This document shows positions 46,993 to 55,648 of a stretch of DNA of 64,000 nucleotides, in pieces. This DNA is from Candidatus Methanomethylophilaceae archaeon (GTDB taxonomy: Archaea; Thermoplasmatota; Thermoplasmata; Methanomassiliicoccales; Methanomethylophilaceae): contig CALULN010000023.1 in assembly GCA_944321505.1 (NCBI GenBank), positions 33,143 to 97,142 on the forward strand, read 5' to 3'. The position numbers were made by a program, and so were the translations under genes. The notes below the pieces were generated by a model. The model searched no databases. It had not been told where the DNA came from and saw only the letters and a list, made by a program, of their open reading frames with translations. The first letter of the stretch is position 1, and each line of letters starts with the position of its first letter.

Positions 46993-47622
46993 GATGTCCG
47001 AGATGTTGCCGCTGCGGACGCAGTGGTCGGCGGCGCCCTCGGTGTACTCATCCACTGGGTTGAACGCGATGGACATCCCGCACTCCTCGAACATCGAGAT
47101 GTCGGTGAAGGAGTTGCCCACGGCGAAGGTGCGTTCCGGCGTCGTCCCGTACCTCTCGATGAGCTCCCGGGTGCTCCTGCCCTTGTCGCGGAGGTCCACG
47201 TTGATGATCCCCTCGCCGGTGAGCCTCCCTTCGCCGTCGGTCTCCAGGCCGTCGGCCAGGTAGCCGTCGAAGCCGAACTCGTCGGCGATCATCTTCGCGG
47301 CTATGTCTATGCCTCCGCTGCAGATCACGCACTTTATGCCGTTGTAGTTCAGGGCGGCCACGGTCTCCTGGATGCCGTCCACCAGCGGCAGGCTCCTCAT
47401 GATGCGGATGACGTCCCGCTCGGTCATGTCCGGATTGACGCTCCTCCACAGGGCGATGTCCCTGCGCATGAACTCCCTCTCGTCGATCTCCATGTTCACG
47501 AAGGCGCGGTAGGCCTCCTCGTTGTCCACACCGTACCATTCGTGGATGTACGCCCACGAGCTCCTGGTGCGGGTGAGGGTGCCGTCCATGTCGAAGACCG
47601 CCAGGTCGTACGTCCTGCCCAT
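46954..47622 (-). CDS. SerB-like HAD phosphatase
   Basis: A 222-residue HAD phosphatase of the phosphoserine phosphatase type. Motif I is FDMDGTLTRTRSSW, motif II CVICSGGIDIAAK, motif III/IV RDKGRS and AVGNSFTDISMF. The cap lies between motifs I and II, as in SerB, but the pattern ENGxx of true SerB is not evident, so it may act on another phosphomonoester. It is monocistronic, with a TATA-like element in the short spacer to the divergent TraB gene. Confidence 0.85.
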   Translation of the reverse strand: MGRTYDLAVFDMDGTLTRTRSSWAYIHEWYGVDNEEAYRAFVNMEIDEREFMRRDIALWRSVNPDMTERDVIRIMRSLPLVDGIQETVAALNYNGIKCVICSGGIDIAAKMIADEFGFDGYLADGLETDGEGRLTGEGIINVDLRDKGRSTRELIERYGTTPERTFAVGNSFTDISMFEECGMSIAFNPVDEYTEGAADHCVRSGNISDILEFVFLQVQDGV

Positions 47623-47691
47623 GGGCGGTGATATGCGGAGGGGTAGTTAAAGGTGAGAGCGGTTATAACGGCGCATAGCATCCACCGTCCG

Positions 47692-48405
47692 ATGATAACG
47701 ATCATCGGCACCGGCCACGTCTTCGACATAAGCGTGGCGGTGATGAACCTGATCAAGCACATCTGGCCGGATGCGGTGCTGGTGGAGCTGGACATGGCCA
47801 GGTACAGGGCGCTGACGGAGCCGCCGAAGGACGGTCCCCCGGAGGGTCCGAAGCGCATGCCCTGGGTCTACCGCCGCGCCGCGAAGTACCAGAACCGCAT
47901 GGCGGAGGACCACCGCACCGATGTGGGCAAGGAGCTCCTCACCGCGGTCAACACCGGCAGGCTGGTGGGTGCGGAGATCGGCTTCATAGACACCGACGCC
48001 TACCGCGCCATGGGCGAGATGTGGGAGGAGATGCCCTTCCGCGAGAAGATGAGGTACGCCCTCTCCACCTATACCGACGGCGTCCGCGGGAAGGAGGGCG
48101 CCGACAGGGTCGCAGAGGAGTTCGGGAAGGACGGCGAGCGCATGATGGCCGACATGCGCCGCAAGTACCCCACCATGGTGCGCAAGCTGATCGACGAGCG
48201 CAACGTCCACATGGCGGAGCAGGTCCGCGGCTACGCGGAGAGGTTCAATAATATAGTGGTGGTATGCGGTGACGCCCATGTGGACGGCATGGCGTCGCTC
48301 CTGGAGGGCCTGGAGGTGAGGAAGGTCAGACTGGCGGACCTCATGGACGGCGAGCGCCTCCGGGACATACACTCGTTCGCATGGAATCACGAGGGAGAGA
48401 GATGA
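47692..48405 (+). CDS. TraB/PrgY-family protein
   Basis: A 237-residue protein of the TraB/GumN superfamily (TIKI-like protease fold). Conserved segments: MITIIGTGHVFDIS (GTxH), VLVELDMARYRAL, GAEIGFIDTDAY, ERNVHMAEQVRGY and VVVCGDAHVDGM (second GxxH). A GTG at 47653 was rejected because GGTTATAAC at about 47661 is a TATA box that would start transcription at about 47688, making the ATG at 47692 leaderless. The stop overlaps the thyX start (ATGA). Function in archaea unknown; related proteins degrade or inactivate peptides. Confidence 0.85.
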   Translation: MITIIGTGHVFDISVAVMNLIKHIWPDAVLVELDMARYRALTEPPKDGPPEGPKRMPWVYRRAAKYQNRMAEDHRTDVGKELLTAVNTGRLVGAEIGFIDTDAYRAMGEMWEEMPFREKMRYALSTYTDGVRGKEGADRVAEEFGKDGERMMADMRRKYPTMVRKLIDERNVHMAEQVRGYAERFNNIVVVCGDAHVDGMASLLEGLEVRKVRLADLMDGERLRDIHSFAWNHEGER

Positions 48406-49064
48406 AGGTAGAGCTGCTGGCATACACGCCCGATGCGGACAGGGTCTGCGCCGCCGCGGGGAAGTCCTGCTATTCCGAGCGCCCGGCCCACGAGCTGCTG
48501 GACTCCGGCGACCCGGACAGGGTGCTGGGGAGGATAGTCGGGATGGGGCACCACTCTGTGATCGAGCATGCGGTGTTCACGTTCTCGGTGGAGGGCGTGT
48601 CCAGGTCGCTGACCCACCAGCTGGTGAGGCACAGGATCGCGTCCTTCTCCCAGCAGAGCCAGAGGTACGTCCCGCTGGAGCGCCCCACCTACGTGGTCCC
48701 CCGCACCGTGGAGTCCGACCCGGAGCGGGCGGAGATCTACGGCTCCCTGATGGACGCGGTCTGGAACGCCTACAACAGGCTCACGGAGCTGGGTGTGCCG
48801 GCGGAGGATGCCAGGTACGTCCTGCCCAACGGCTGCACCACCAACATCACCATCACCATGAACGCCCGGGAGCTGCTGCACTTCTTCTCCCTCAGGTGCT
48901 GCAACCGCGCCCAGTGGGAGATCCGCGAGATGGCCGACGAGATGCTGAGGCTGTGCAGGGAGGTGTCCCCCACCATCTTCGAGAAGGCGGGGCCACCCTG
49001 CGTCAGAGGGCCGTGCCCCGAGGGCAAGCTGTCCTGCGGGAAGCCCAGGAAGCCCACCGGGTGA
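48402..49064 (+). CDS. thyX: flavin-dependent thymidylate synthase ThyX
   Basis: Makes dTMP from dUMP using FAD and methylenetetrahydro(methano)pterin. The 220-residue protein has the ThyX signature RHRIASFSQQSQRY near residue 72, HHSVIEHAVFTF before it and LRCCNRAQWEIREMADEM near the end. The C-terminal tail carries four extra cysteines (CVRGPCPEGKLSCG), beyond the usual ThyX end, which might bind metal. It is coupled to the TraB gene by a 4-nt overlap. Confidence 0.95.
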   Translation: MKVELLAYTPDADRVCAAAGKSCYSERPAHELLDSGDPDRVLGRIVGMGHHSVIEHAVFTFSVEGVSRSLTHQLVRHRIASFSQQSQRYVPLERPTYVVPRTVESDPERAEIYGSLMDAVWNAYNRLTELGVPAEDARYVLPNGCTTNITITMNARELLHFFSLRCCNRAQWEIREMADEMLRLCREVSPTIFEKAGPPCVRGPCPEGKLSCGKPRKPTG

Positions 49065-49292
49065 TGCATCGTCGTCTGTGAAAATTCAATCAACTGAATT
49101 TTTCTACATATTTGTAGAAATTTTTCAGCACACTGAATTATTTTCACATGCGGATCTCCGGATCCATCCTCGTGCATCAACATACAGCTCCGATTTACGG
49201 TTTGTCTTCGGAGAACCGTGCGGGGCTAGTGTCAGACCCGTCATCCCAGCGGATGCGCAACCCTCGGGGCTCCGGGTCGCCTCAAGGCAATA
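49065..49292. other. intergenic region with AT-rich nested palindrome
   Basis: No gene. Positions 49078-49147 form a quasi-symmetrical AT-rich block: GTGAAAA (49078-49084) with TTTTCAC (49141-49147) at the edges, two TTCA-N6-TGAA small hairpins (49085-49098 and 49124-49137) inside, and TTTCTACA-TATT-TGTAGAAA (49101-49120) at the centre. It includes two T5 runs and may terminate thyX transcripts or be a small mobile remnant. The rest shows nothing recognisable up to the S17e promoter. Confidence 0.5.
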
Positions 49293-49331
49293 CTTAAATA
49301 ATGTATCCACTTAATCCGCCCCACTCGGTGA
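49293..49331 (+). promoter_or_regulatory. promoter and ribosome-binding site of rps17e
   Basis: TATA box CTTAAATA at 49293-49300. GGTGA at 49327-49331 lies 5 nt before the ATG at 49337, deciding against the in-frame ATG at 49301, which would be upstream of the transcript start. Confidence 0.65.
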
Positions 49332-49336
49332 AAGAT

Positions 49337-49528
49337 ATGGGAAGAATCAGGCCCACATACATCAAGAGAGTGTCTATCGAGCTCGTCAACAAGTATCCCC
49401 AGGCGTTCAGCATGGACTTCGAGGAGAACAAGGCCATGGTCAACAACCTGACCGACGTGTCCTCCGTCACCATGAGGAACCGCATCGCCGGATACATCAC
49501 TCGCTACCTCTCCCACAGCGAGATCTAA
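49337..49528 (+). CDS. rps17e: ribosomal protein S17e
   Basis: A 63-residue small-subunit ribosomal protein typical of archaea: MGRIRPTYIKRVSIELVNKY, then DFEENKAMV and VTMRNRIAGYITRYLS. Length and start match the family. It is followed after 32 bp by tRNA-Arg. Confidence 0.95.
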   Translation: MGRIRPTYIKRVSIELVNKYPQAFSMDFEENKAMVNNLTDVSSVTMRNRIAGYITRYLSHSEI

Positions 49529-49560
49529 ACATCTTCGCGTCAAACCAAATCCGCACACAC

Positions 49561-49634
49561 GCCCGCGTGGGGTAGCTTGGATATCCTGTGAGATTGCGGA
49601 TCTCTTGACCCGGATTCGAATTCCGGCGCGGGCA
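49561..49634 (+). tRNA. tRNA-Arg (GCG anticodon)
   Basis: Cloverleaf: acceptor GCCCGCG/CGCGGGC, D arm GGGGTAGCTTGGATATCC, anticodon loop TTGCGGA with GCG, T arm CCGGA-TTCGAAT-TCCGG, discriminator A. Position 27-43 is a T-T mismatch; the second tRNA-Arg in the window has a C-C mismatch at the same place. It lies directly downstream of rps17e. Confidence 0.93.
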
Positions 49635-49644
49635 CCACCCTTCT

Positions 49645-51585
49645 TCAATCCTGCTGCTCTGATTCTGCCGGCCAGACCTTCGATGCGATCTCGCAGTCCC
49701 CCGGCGGCACGATCCTGGCGACCTCCTCCTCGGGGACGCCCAGCTCCTTGGCCATGTGCGCCGCGGTCTTCCCGGCCTTGCCCCTGCCGGGGATGATGAC
49801 GAAGTACTTCGACGACATGGACCTCATGGCGTCCTCGGGGCCGCACATGACCTTGCGCTCGTTCTGATAGGTGATCTCGCCCACCGCCAGGCGCATCGGC
49901 AGGTGGTACTCGTAGTTCCTGCGGCCGCGGATGATGAACGCCCCCCTGGGGACGAACTCCCCCGCCTCGGGGGTCTTGGAGACCTGGTCCGGGTACACCC
50001 AGTAGGCGCTGCCGTCGCTGAGGGCGGCCACCCATCCCTTGGACTGTGCCAGCGCGAAATGGCACGCCTCTCTGAGTTCGGCATCGGAGGCCTTCTGCCC
50101 GTCCTTGAGGATGGTGGACGGGGCCCCGTGGAGGTCCGCGTGGGCGTACACGTCCGCGTCCTTCAGGTGCTTCTTGACTATGTTGTCGTTGGTGTGGGCG
50201 TCCTTGCCGGCGATGACCAGCTTCCCGCCGGAGGTGATGAACCACTTGTACCTCTCGAACCAGAACTGCTTGGTCGGCTGCGCTCTGGCGGCGCGGGCCG
50301 CCTCGTCCTTGGCGAGTCCCTTCTCCCTCTTGGCGTACGCCGCCTTGCTGTCGGCCAGGGCCTCCTCGGCACGGGACGACTTCTCGCCGATCTCCTTGCC
50401 CCTGGCGTAGATGTCCGAGGCGTTGGCGTCCAGGCCCTTGGTGTAGTCCAGCTGCACCTCCATGCCGTCGAACACCGCCACCACCGTGTCTTTGGACGGG
50501 TCGATGGACCTGACGAACGGGATGCGCATCGCCCCTGCCTTCAGCTTCTCCCAGGTGAGCTTCGAGCTCTGCTCCTTCAGCACCCTGAGGAGCTCGTCCG
50601 CCTGCCCGTAGTTGGCGTACAGGGCATCGGCCTTGGCGCGGAGGGTCGCAGCCTCCTCGCGGTACGCCTCGACGGTGTCCGTCTGGCTCTCTATGCGTCT
50701 CCTCAGGCGCTCCAGCTCGGGGTCCTTCCTGGCGCCCTCCTCCTTCTCGCCGAGGCGGGACATGAGCTCCTCCACCGCGGAGGACATGGTGGGGAACACG
50801 GTCCTCTCATACGACGAATAGATCCCCAGATCGGCGGGGGTTATGTCCACCACCTCGTCCCCTTCGGTGTACATGGTGGGGACCGGATTCTCCAGGATCC
50901 CGGAGACCATCGTGCGCATGGCATCCCACAGGGAGCCGATGTCCTCCGGGGTCAGCTCCCCGGCGGGGGTGTTCTTCGCGACGCCGGAGATCCTGCAGAC
51001 CTCCTCGGCGTACTGGCCCCCGAGGCCGGCTCCGGTGGCCAGGGTCCTGACGGCATCTGAGCTGGATGCGGAGAACAGGGGGTCGAACTCCTCCCGGGGG
51101 GAGGACACGGGATCGAACCTCACCTTAGGCATCACGTAGGGCTCGCCGGGGCGGACCGCCCTGTCCCTCATGGTCTTGTGGATGAGGCAGTTGACGATGA
51201 CGCCGTCCTTCACCAGCAGGATGTTCCCGCCGCCGAAGAGCTCGAAGATTAATTGGTAGTCCGCGTCGGCCTTGAAGACCTCGGTGACCAGCATGCGGTC
51301 GAACCCCTGCTGTGTGGTCCTGCCGATGCGGGCGTTGTCCAGGTGCTTCCGCAGGAACGTGGCGAAGCTCAGGGGGTTCATCGGGGTCTCGGGCTTGACG
51401 GAGGGCAGGTACAGCCACTTCCCGCCCTTGAAGAAGAGGTCCCTCTTCCCCTGTCCGCTGACGTTGATCCGGAACAGGACGGTGCCGGAGTCCCACTGGA
51501 ACACCTTGTCCATGTGCCCGCCCTCCAGGGCGGACATCTCGGCGGCGATGGATCCGACATCGAAGGAGCTCATCTCTCTCTTCAT
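49645..51585 (-). CDS. rqcH: RqcH/NEMF ribosome-quality-control protein
   Basis: A 646-residue archaeal RqcH (Rqc2/NEMF). It binds stalled large subunits and recruits tRNA-Ala to add C-terminal tails. An N-terminal NFACT-N domain (SSFDVGSIAAEMSALEGGHM), a helix-hairpin-helix and long coiled coil (about residues 300-440, with LERLRRRIESQTDTVEAYRE), then NFACT-R (WFERYKWFITSGGKLVIAGK, DVYAHADLHGAPSTILK) are all present in order. ATG at 51585 is preferred to an in-frame TTG at 51591. The conserved DR-type motif in the N-terminus is not obvious at this reading. It is divergent from tRNA-Thr. Confidence 0.93.
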   Translation of the reverse strand: MKREMSSFDVGSIAAEMSALEGGHMDKVFQWDSGTVLFRINVSGQGKRDLFFKGGKWLYLPSVKPETPMNPLSFATFLRKHLDNARIGRTTQQGFDRMLVTEVFKADADYQLIFELFGGGNILLVKDGVIVNCLIHKTMRDRAVRPGEPYVMPKVRFDPVSSPREEFDPLFSASSSDAVRTLATGAGLGGQYAEEVCRISGVAKNTPAGELTPEDIGSLWDAMRTMVSGILENPVPTMYTEGDEVVDITPADLGIYSSYERTVFPTMSSAVEELMSRLGEKEEGARKDPELERLRRRIESQTDTVEAYREEAATLRAKADALYANYGQADELLRVLKEQSSKLTWEKLKAGAMRIPFVRSIDPSKDTVVAVFDGMEVQLDYTKGLDANASDIYARGKEIGEKSSRAEEALADSKAAYAKREKGLAKDEAARAARAQPTKQFWFERYKWFITSGGKLVIAGKDAHTNDNIVKKHLKDADVYAHADLHGAPSTILKDGQKASDAELREACHFALAQSKGWVAALSDGSAYWVYPDQVSKTPEAGEFVPRGAFIIRGRRNYEYHLPMRLAVGEITYQNERKVMCGPEDAMRSMSSKYFVIIPGRGKAGKTAAHMAKELGVPEEEVARIVPPGDCEIASKVWPAESEQQD

Positions 51586-51677
51586 GGGCAACCCCTAGCA
51601 CCGCTCCCGAATTAACGTTATCGGGGAATCCCTGGCTCAGATACATTTATAACAGATATCGTGTTTGTGGGCTTGAG

Positions 51678-51749
51678 GCCGCCGTGGCTAAGTGGTATAG
51701 CGATGCCTTGGTAAGGCATAGGTCGCGGGTCCGATTCCCGTCGGCGGCT
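51678..51749 (+). tRNA. tRNA-Thr (GGT anticodon)
   Basis: Cloverleaf: acceptor GCCGCCG/CGGCGGC, D arm GGCTAAGTGGTATAGC, anticodon arm ATGCC-TTGGTAA-GGCAT with GGT, T arm GCGGG-TCCGATT-CCCGT, discriminator T. A TATA box (ATTTATAAC, about 51645-51653) lies about 27 bp upstream. Confidence 0.94.
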
Positions 51750-51761
51750 CCTCTTCTCCAC

Positions 51762-52952
51762 TCAATGCATCGTGTAGAACACGAACCCCGACCAGATCTT
51801 GGGGAAGAAGAACGTGGTCTTCTTCGGCATGCGCTTCCCGGCGGTGGCCAGGTCCCAGATGCTCTGCAGGCTGGGGTTGTTGAGTATGATGGCGAGGTCG
51901 TGGCGCTTCTCCGCCATCGCCTTCATGACTGCGGCGGTGTCGGCGTCGTAGGAGACCTTGGACTTGCCCTCGTCCGCCTTGTAGATGCCGTTCATCACCA
52001 CCTCCTGGGCGATGTAGGTGTCCAGGCCCCACAGCGGGTCCTCCCCATCCCTGCGGGGGCGTCTCGCCAGGAGGCACCTGCCGGACCTGAGGTACAGACC
52101 CATGTCGAAGCCGCCGAGACGCTCCAGCATCTCCTCCGGCGTGACCTCCTCGGTCTCCAGCGACTTCTGGATCCTCTTGACGGCGCTGTTCTCGCCGATG
52201 TCCTCGGCGTCGATCAGCCTGTGGGTGGGCCAGACCACCAGCCCCTCGTCGTCCGCGGCCACCAGGGTGGCCAGGACGTACTGCTTCTCCTCGCAGTCCG
52301 GGTTCTCCTTGGCGTAGTTCAGGGCGGTCTCGTACCTGTGGTGGCCGTCGGCGATGAGCATGCGCTGGCCCTTCAGCTCCGCGGTGATGCGCGAGGTCAC
52401 CTCCGGATCGGAGACCCTGAGGTACTGATGCCTGACGCCGTTCTCATCGGTGACGTCGTACAGCGGTTCCGCCGCTTCGGACATGGCGGCGGAGAGCTCG
52501 GGCGTCAGCCCTTCGAAGATGCCGAAGATGGACTCCAGATGCACCTCCATGTCCCTCAGCAGGTTTAGGCGGTCCGCCTTGACCTTGGAGAAGGTCTCCT
52601 CGTGGGGTATGATGCCGCCGTCGGAGTAGTCCTCTGTCCTCAGGATCCCGGCGATGCCGGTCCTGACCATCGTCTTTCCGTCGGCATCGAAGGTCTGGCG
52701 GTAGAGGTAGAAGGATTCCGGATCGGAGACCAGGTCCCCGGAGGCGACGGCGGCGTCGAACTCCTCCCTGGCCTTGCCGTACCTCCCGTTCTCCGGCATG
52801 AGCGTGAAGCGGGTGACGTTGCATCTGTGGGACTGCAGCTCGGCGAGGCGCTCCGGGCCGATGACATCGTAGGGCGGTGAGACGCGGTCGAAGGCGGTCT
52901 CGTCATCTCTCAACGCTGGCCTGAGTCCTCTGAACGGCAGGAAGGTCACCAT
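51762..52952 (-). CDS. DUF1015-family protein
   Basis: A 396-residue member of the DUF1015 family, found in archaea and bacteria. It opens LPFRGLRPALRDDE, has SPPYDVIGPERLAEL, and centrally LIADGHHRYETALNYAKE, the family hallmark, with a ParB/sulfiredoxin-like fold. Some relatives of that fold are ADP- or ATP-dependent serine kinases; whether this one has such activity cannot be told from sequence. A TATA-like GTTATATAG lies about 30 bp upstream. It is monocistronic. Confidence 0.88.
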   Translation of the reverse strand: MVTFLPFRGLRPALRDDETAFDRVSPPYDVIGPERLAELQSHRCNVTRFTLMPENGRYGKAREEFDAAVASGDLVSDPESFYLYRQTFDADGKTMVRTGIAGILRTEDYSDGGIIPHEETFSKVKADRLNLLRDMEVHLESIFGIFEGLTPELSAAMSEAAEPLYDVTDENGVRHQYLRVSDPEVTSRITAELKGQRMLIADGHHRYETALNYAKENPDCEEKQYVLATLVAADDEGLVVWPTHRLIDAEDIGENSAVKRIQKSLETEEVTPEEMLERLGGFDMGLYLRSGRCLLARRPRRDGEDPLWGLDTYIAQEVVMNGIYKADEGKSKVSYDADTAAVMKAMAEKRHDLAIILNNPSLQSIWDLATAGKRMPKKTTFFFPKIWSGFVFYTMH

Positions 52953-52999
52953 TTGGCTGCACCTGCGTGAGCCATCGCCCCCATCCTATATAACCCGAA

Positions 53000-54049
53000 T
53001 CAGCAGATCCTGGGCACCGGATCCCCCACCGGGGGCTCCAGTATCCTCCTGCCGCCTATCTCGGTGCGCAGCACCACGCGGGGGATGTCGGAGGCGTAGG
53101 CGTGACCGATGAGTGCCGCATCCTTCCCGAGGGGGTGGGACCTGACGGCCTTCAGCACCTGGTCCGCCATCTCAGGCACGCAGGCTATAACGACCTTGCC
53201 CTCGTTCCCGATGCTGAAGGGGTCTATGCCCAGCATCTCGCAGGCGTTGGCGGTCCCGTCCCTGAGGGGGATGTCGGTCTCGGACACCTCGATGCCCACC
53301 TTGGACTTGTCCGCCCATTCGTTCAGCAGGTTGGCCAGCCCTCCGCGGGTGGGGTCCTTCATCGCGACGATGCCTCCGGCCTTCAGGCCCTCGGCGATGA
53401 GCCCGTTCAGCGGCGCCACGTCCGATCCGACGGTGCTCTCGAAGCCGTAGCCCTCTCTGGAGGAAAGCACCGCCACGCCGTGGTCGCCCACGTATCCGGA
53501 CACGATTATCGCGTCGCCGGGACGGATGTTGTCGTCCGTGGCCCATTCGGAGTCCACCTGCCTGTACTGCCTGGCGGTCTCCAGGTTCGCGTCCATGTAG
53601 GGGGACCTCCTGCCGACGGCCGACGTCACCATGAACATCTGGTCCACCGCGCCGGCGTCCACGACCTTGGTGTCGCCGGTGGCGACGGGCACGCCGCATT
53701 CGCGGCAGGTGGCGCCCACGGACTCCATGACCCTGTCCACGATGTCCATGTCCAATCCCGCTTCCAGAATGAGCGAGCATGACAGAGCCAGAGGCTGTGC
53801 GCCCATGACCGATATGTCGTTCACCGTGCCCGCCACGGACAGGCGTCCGATGTCCCCTCCGGGGAAGAACAGCGGCTTCACGGTATGGCCGTCGGTGGTG
53901 AACACGATGCCGTCCACGACGGCGGAGTCGTCCAGCGAGCTCAGGGGGACCTGAGCGTCCATCGCGGGGAAGTGGGAGGTGACATGCTTGGACAGGAACT
54001 CCTGCATGACCTCTCCGCCGGACCCGTGGTTCATTGCGATCTTGGCCAT
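53000..54049 (-). CDS. hypE: hydrogenase maturation factor HypE
   Basis: HypE dehydrates a carbamoylated C-terminal cysteine to thiocyanate, the source of the cyanide ligands of [NiFe] hydrogenase. The 349-residue protein has the AIR-synthase-like fold, with HGSGGEVMQEF and SSLDDSAVVDG (ATP site) and GDTKVVD, and ends precisely in PVPRIC, the HypE tail cysteine. That ending rules out SelD. A TATA-like GTTTAATCC about 28 bp upstream suggests leaderless translation. HypB is encoded at 41 kb; HypA, C, D and F are not in this window. Confidence 0.95.
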   Translation of the reverse strand: MAKIAMNHGSGGEVMQEFLSKHVTSHFPAMDAQVPLSSLDDSAVVDGIVFTTDGHTVKPLFFPGGDIGRLSVAGTVNDISVMGAQPLALSCSLILEAGLDMDIVDRVMESVGATCRECGVPVATGDTKVVDAGAVDQMFMVTSAVGRRSPYMDANLETARQYRQVDSEWATDDNIRPGDAIIVSGYVGDHGVAVLSSREGYGFESTVGSDVAPLNGLIAEGLKAGGIVAMKDPTRGGLANLLNEWADKSKVGIEVSETDIPLRDGTANACEMLGIDPFSIGNEGKVVIACVPEMADQVLKAVRSHPLGKDAALIGHAYASDIPRVVLRTEIGGRRILEPPVGDPVPRIC

Positions 54050-54130
54050 GGGCCGTGGATTGCTGTATCGGATTAAACGTTAACGCAGGCGCGCACACCC
54101 TAAATAGGTGCACCGAGATGGGCTGGCGAC

Positions 54131-54203
54131 GGACCCGTGGGGTAGTGGATTATCCTGCAGGTCTTCGGAGCCTCTGACCCGGGTTCGAATCCCGGCGGGT
54201 CCG
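54131..54203 (+). tRNA. tRNA-Arg (TCG anticodon)
   Basis: Cloverleaf: acceptor GGACCCG/CGGGTCC, D arm GGGGTAGTGGATTATCC, anticodon loop CTTCGGA with TCG, T arm CCGGG-TTCGAAT-CCCGG, discriminator G. A CTAAATAGG TATA-like element lies about 30 bp upstream. Confidence 0.94.
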
Positions 54204-54221
54204 CCATCCGTATGTCTGGCA

Positions 54222-55100
54222 CTATTCCGTGACAGCTCTCCAGACCGCTCTCCTCCCGTCCACTTCCAGAATCGCCCTCCCCCGGTCGGCGAGCCAGGAC
54301 ATGTAGGATCTGACGGTGGACCCCACCAGCACGTACTGCATGAGGTCCAGGTCGATGCCGAACTCCTCCGCCACCGCCGCCAGCAGTCCGTCGGGGGTCG
54401 CGCCGTCCCCGCACAGGCCGAGGATGCGGGCCGCGTTGTCCTCTATCACATCGATGTTCATCTGAGCCAGAGATGATATGTCGTCGGTGGCCGGACAGTG
54501 GGAGGGGACGAACAGCTCGGCATCCATCCCCATGACCGTCCTGAGGGTCTCCACGGCAAGGCCCGGGTCGTGCATCACTGTCAGGCGGTACTTCTCCAGC
54601 GTCTCGGGGCTGCACACGCAGTCCCCCAGGAAGACCACCCCGTCATCGGTGCGGAAGCCCACCATGTCCGGGCAATGGCCGGGCAGCGGCACAGGCTCCA
54701 GGGGAGGGCAGGAGGGGTCGTCCAGGGGCAGGCACCGGCTGGGCTTCGCCTCCAGGGTCCTGTGCCTGATGCCGGCGAAGGCCCTTCCGCCATAGAGGCA
54801 CTCCGGCTCCAGCGACGGGAAGCTGGTCACCGCCGCATTCACCCCGTTGGCGAAGGCCGGGCATCCGTACCTCTGCTGCAGGTATGCGTTGCCGCCGATG
54901 TGGTCGGCGTGGGAGTGGGTGTTCAGTATCGCCTTCAGCGTCCATCCGTTCTCGTCGATGGCTTTGGCGGCCTTCTTCGCGGCGTCCTTGCCGTTGCCGG
55001 TGTCGATCAGCACGGCTCCGCCGTCCTCGACCCATATCCCCATGCGGGATGGGCATTCGATGTAGAACGTGCGCTCCCCGGCCCTGACGAGCTCGTACAT
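54222..55100 (-). CDS. metallo-beta-lactamase-fold hydrolase
   Basis: A 292-residue MBL-fold protein: THSHADHIGGN (HxHxDH) near residue 61, PLPGHCPDMVGF, LGDCVCS and VPSHCPA provide the remaining ligand positions. The C-terminal region (DISSLAQMNIDVIEDNAARI and on) adds a helical, winged-helix-like extension seen in larger lactonase or thioesterase relatives. A TAG stop precedes tRNA-Arg on the other strand. Six or more cysteines are scattered through the middle; whether they bind metal is unclear. Substrate unknown. Confidence 0.85.
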   Translation of the reverse strand: MYELVRAGERTFYIECPSRMGIWVEDGGAVLIDTGNGKDAAKKAAKAIDENGWTLKAILNTHSHADHIGGNAYLQQRYGCPAFANGVNAAVTSFPSLEPECLYGGRAFAGIRHRTLEAKPSRCLPLDDPSCPPLEPVPLPGHCPDMVGFRTDDGVVFLGDCVCSPETLEKYRLTVMHDPGLAVETLRTVMGMDAELFVPSHCPATDDISSLAQMNIDVIEDNAARILGLCGDGATPDGLLAAVAEEFGIDLDLMQYVLVGSTVRSYMSWLADRGRAILEVDGRRAVWRAVTE

Positions 55101-55125
55101 GCATGCTCATGGCGCGGGCGGTATT

Positions 55126-55614
55126 TCAGAGCAGGGGCTTCCTCATGACGGTGCTGCGCGGAAGGTATCCTCTGCCGGAATAGAACCTCTCAGCATCCGC
55201 GTTCGCCGCACCCACGTTGAGGGTGACCGACGCCAATCCCTTCCCGCGGAGCACCGATTCTGCCCACTCAAGCATCTCGGTCCCCGCTCCGGTGCGGCGG
55301 AGCCCCTCATCGACCCTAATCCCGAGGATGTACCCTGTGGGCTCGCAGGTGAACTGGTCCACGGATTCGCCGATCCAGATGAACCCCGCCCGCTCCCCGT
55401 CTTTGCGGAGGACCATGACCTCGTCCTTCATGCGTTTGGATGCGATGCTCTCCATAGCGGTGGCTACGATGGGATCCAACCACAACGGCGCCGTCTCCCT
55501 CTCTGAGGGGTCCACGGAATCCAGGATGTCCGCGCCGATGCTCCCCGCCACATAGAGCATGTCCTCTTCCGATGCGGGCGTCAGCTCGAGGCCGGACGGC
55601 AGAAAGACGGTCAC
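55126..55614 (-). CDS. GNAT-family N-acetyltransferase
   Basis: A 162-residue GNAT protein. YILGIRVDEGLRRTGAGTEM holds the acetyl-CoA loop (RxxGxG/A) and VTLNVGAANADAERFYSGRG is the usual end with the FY motif. The GTG at 55614 is chosen because a TATA box (GTTATATCG, about 55633-55641) is about 25 bp upstream, making the mRNA leaderless; an in-frame ATG at 55686 would overlap the upstream ATPase gene. Acceptor substrate unknown. Confidence 0.75.
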   Translation of the reverse strand: MTVFLPSGLELTPASEEDMLYVAGSIGADILDSVDPSERETAPLWLDPIVATAMESIASKRMKDEVMVLRKDGERAGFIWIGESVDQFTCEPTGYILGIRVDEGLRRTGAGTEMLEWAESVLRGKGLASVTLNVGAANADAERFYSGRGYLPRSTVMRKPLL

Positions 55615-55648
55615 GGCCGGCTCATGGCCGTCTGACGATATAACCGCA

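Noticed and set aside
53000..54049. Selenophosphate synthetase (SelD)
   Set aside because: Same superfamily, but the protein ends in PRIC, the HypE signature, and lacks the SelD N-terminal Sec/Cys motif.
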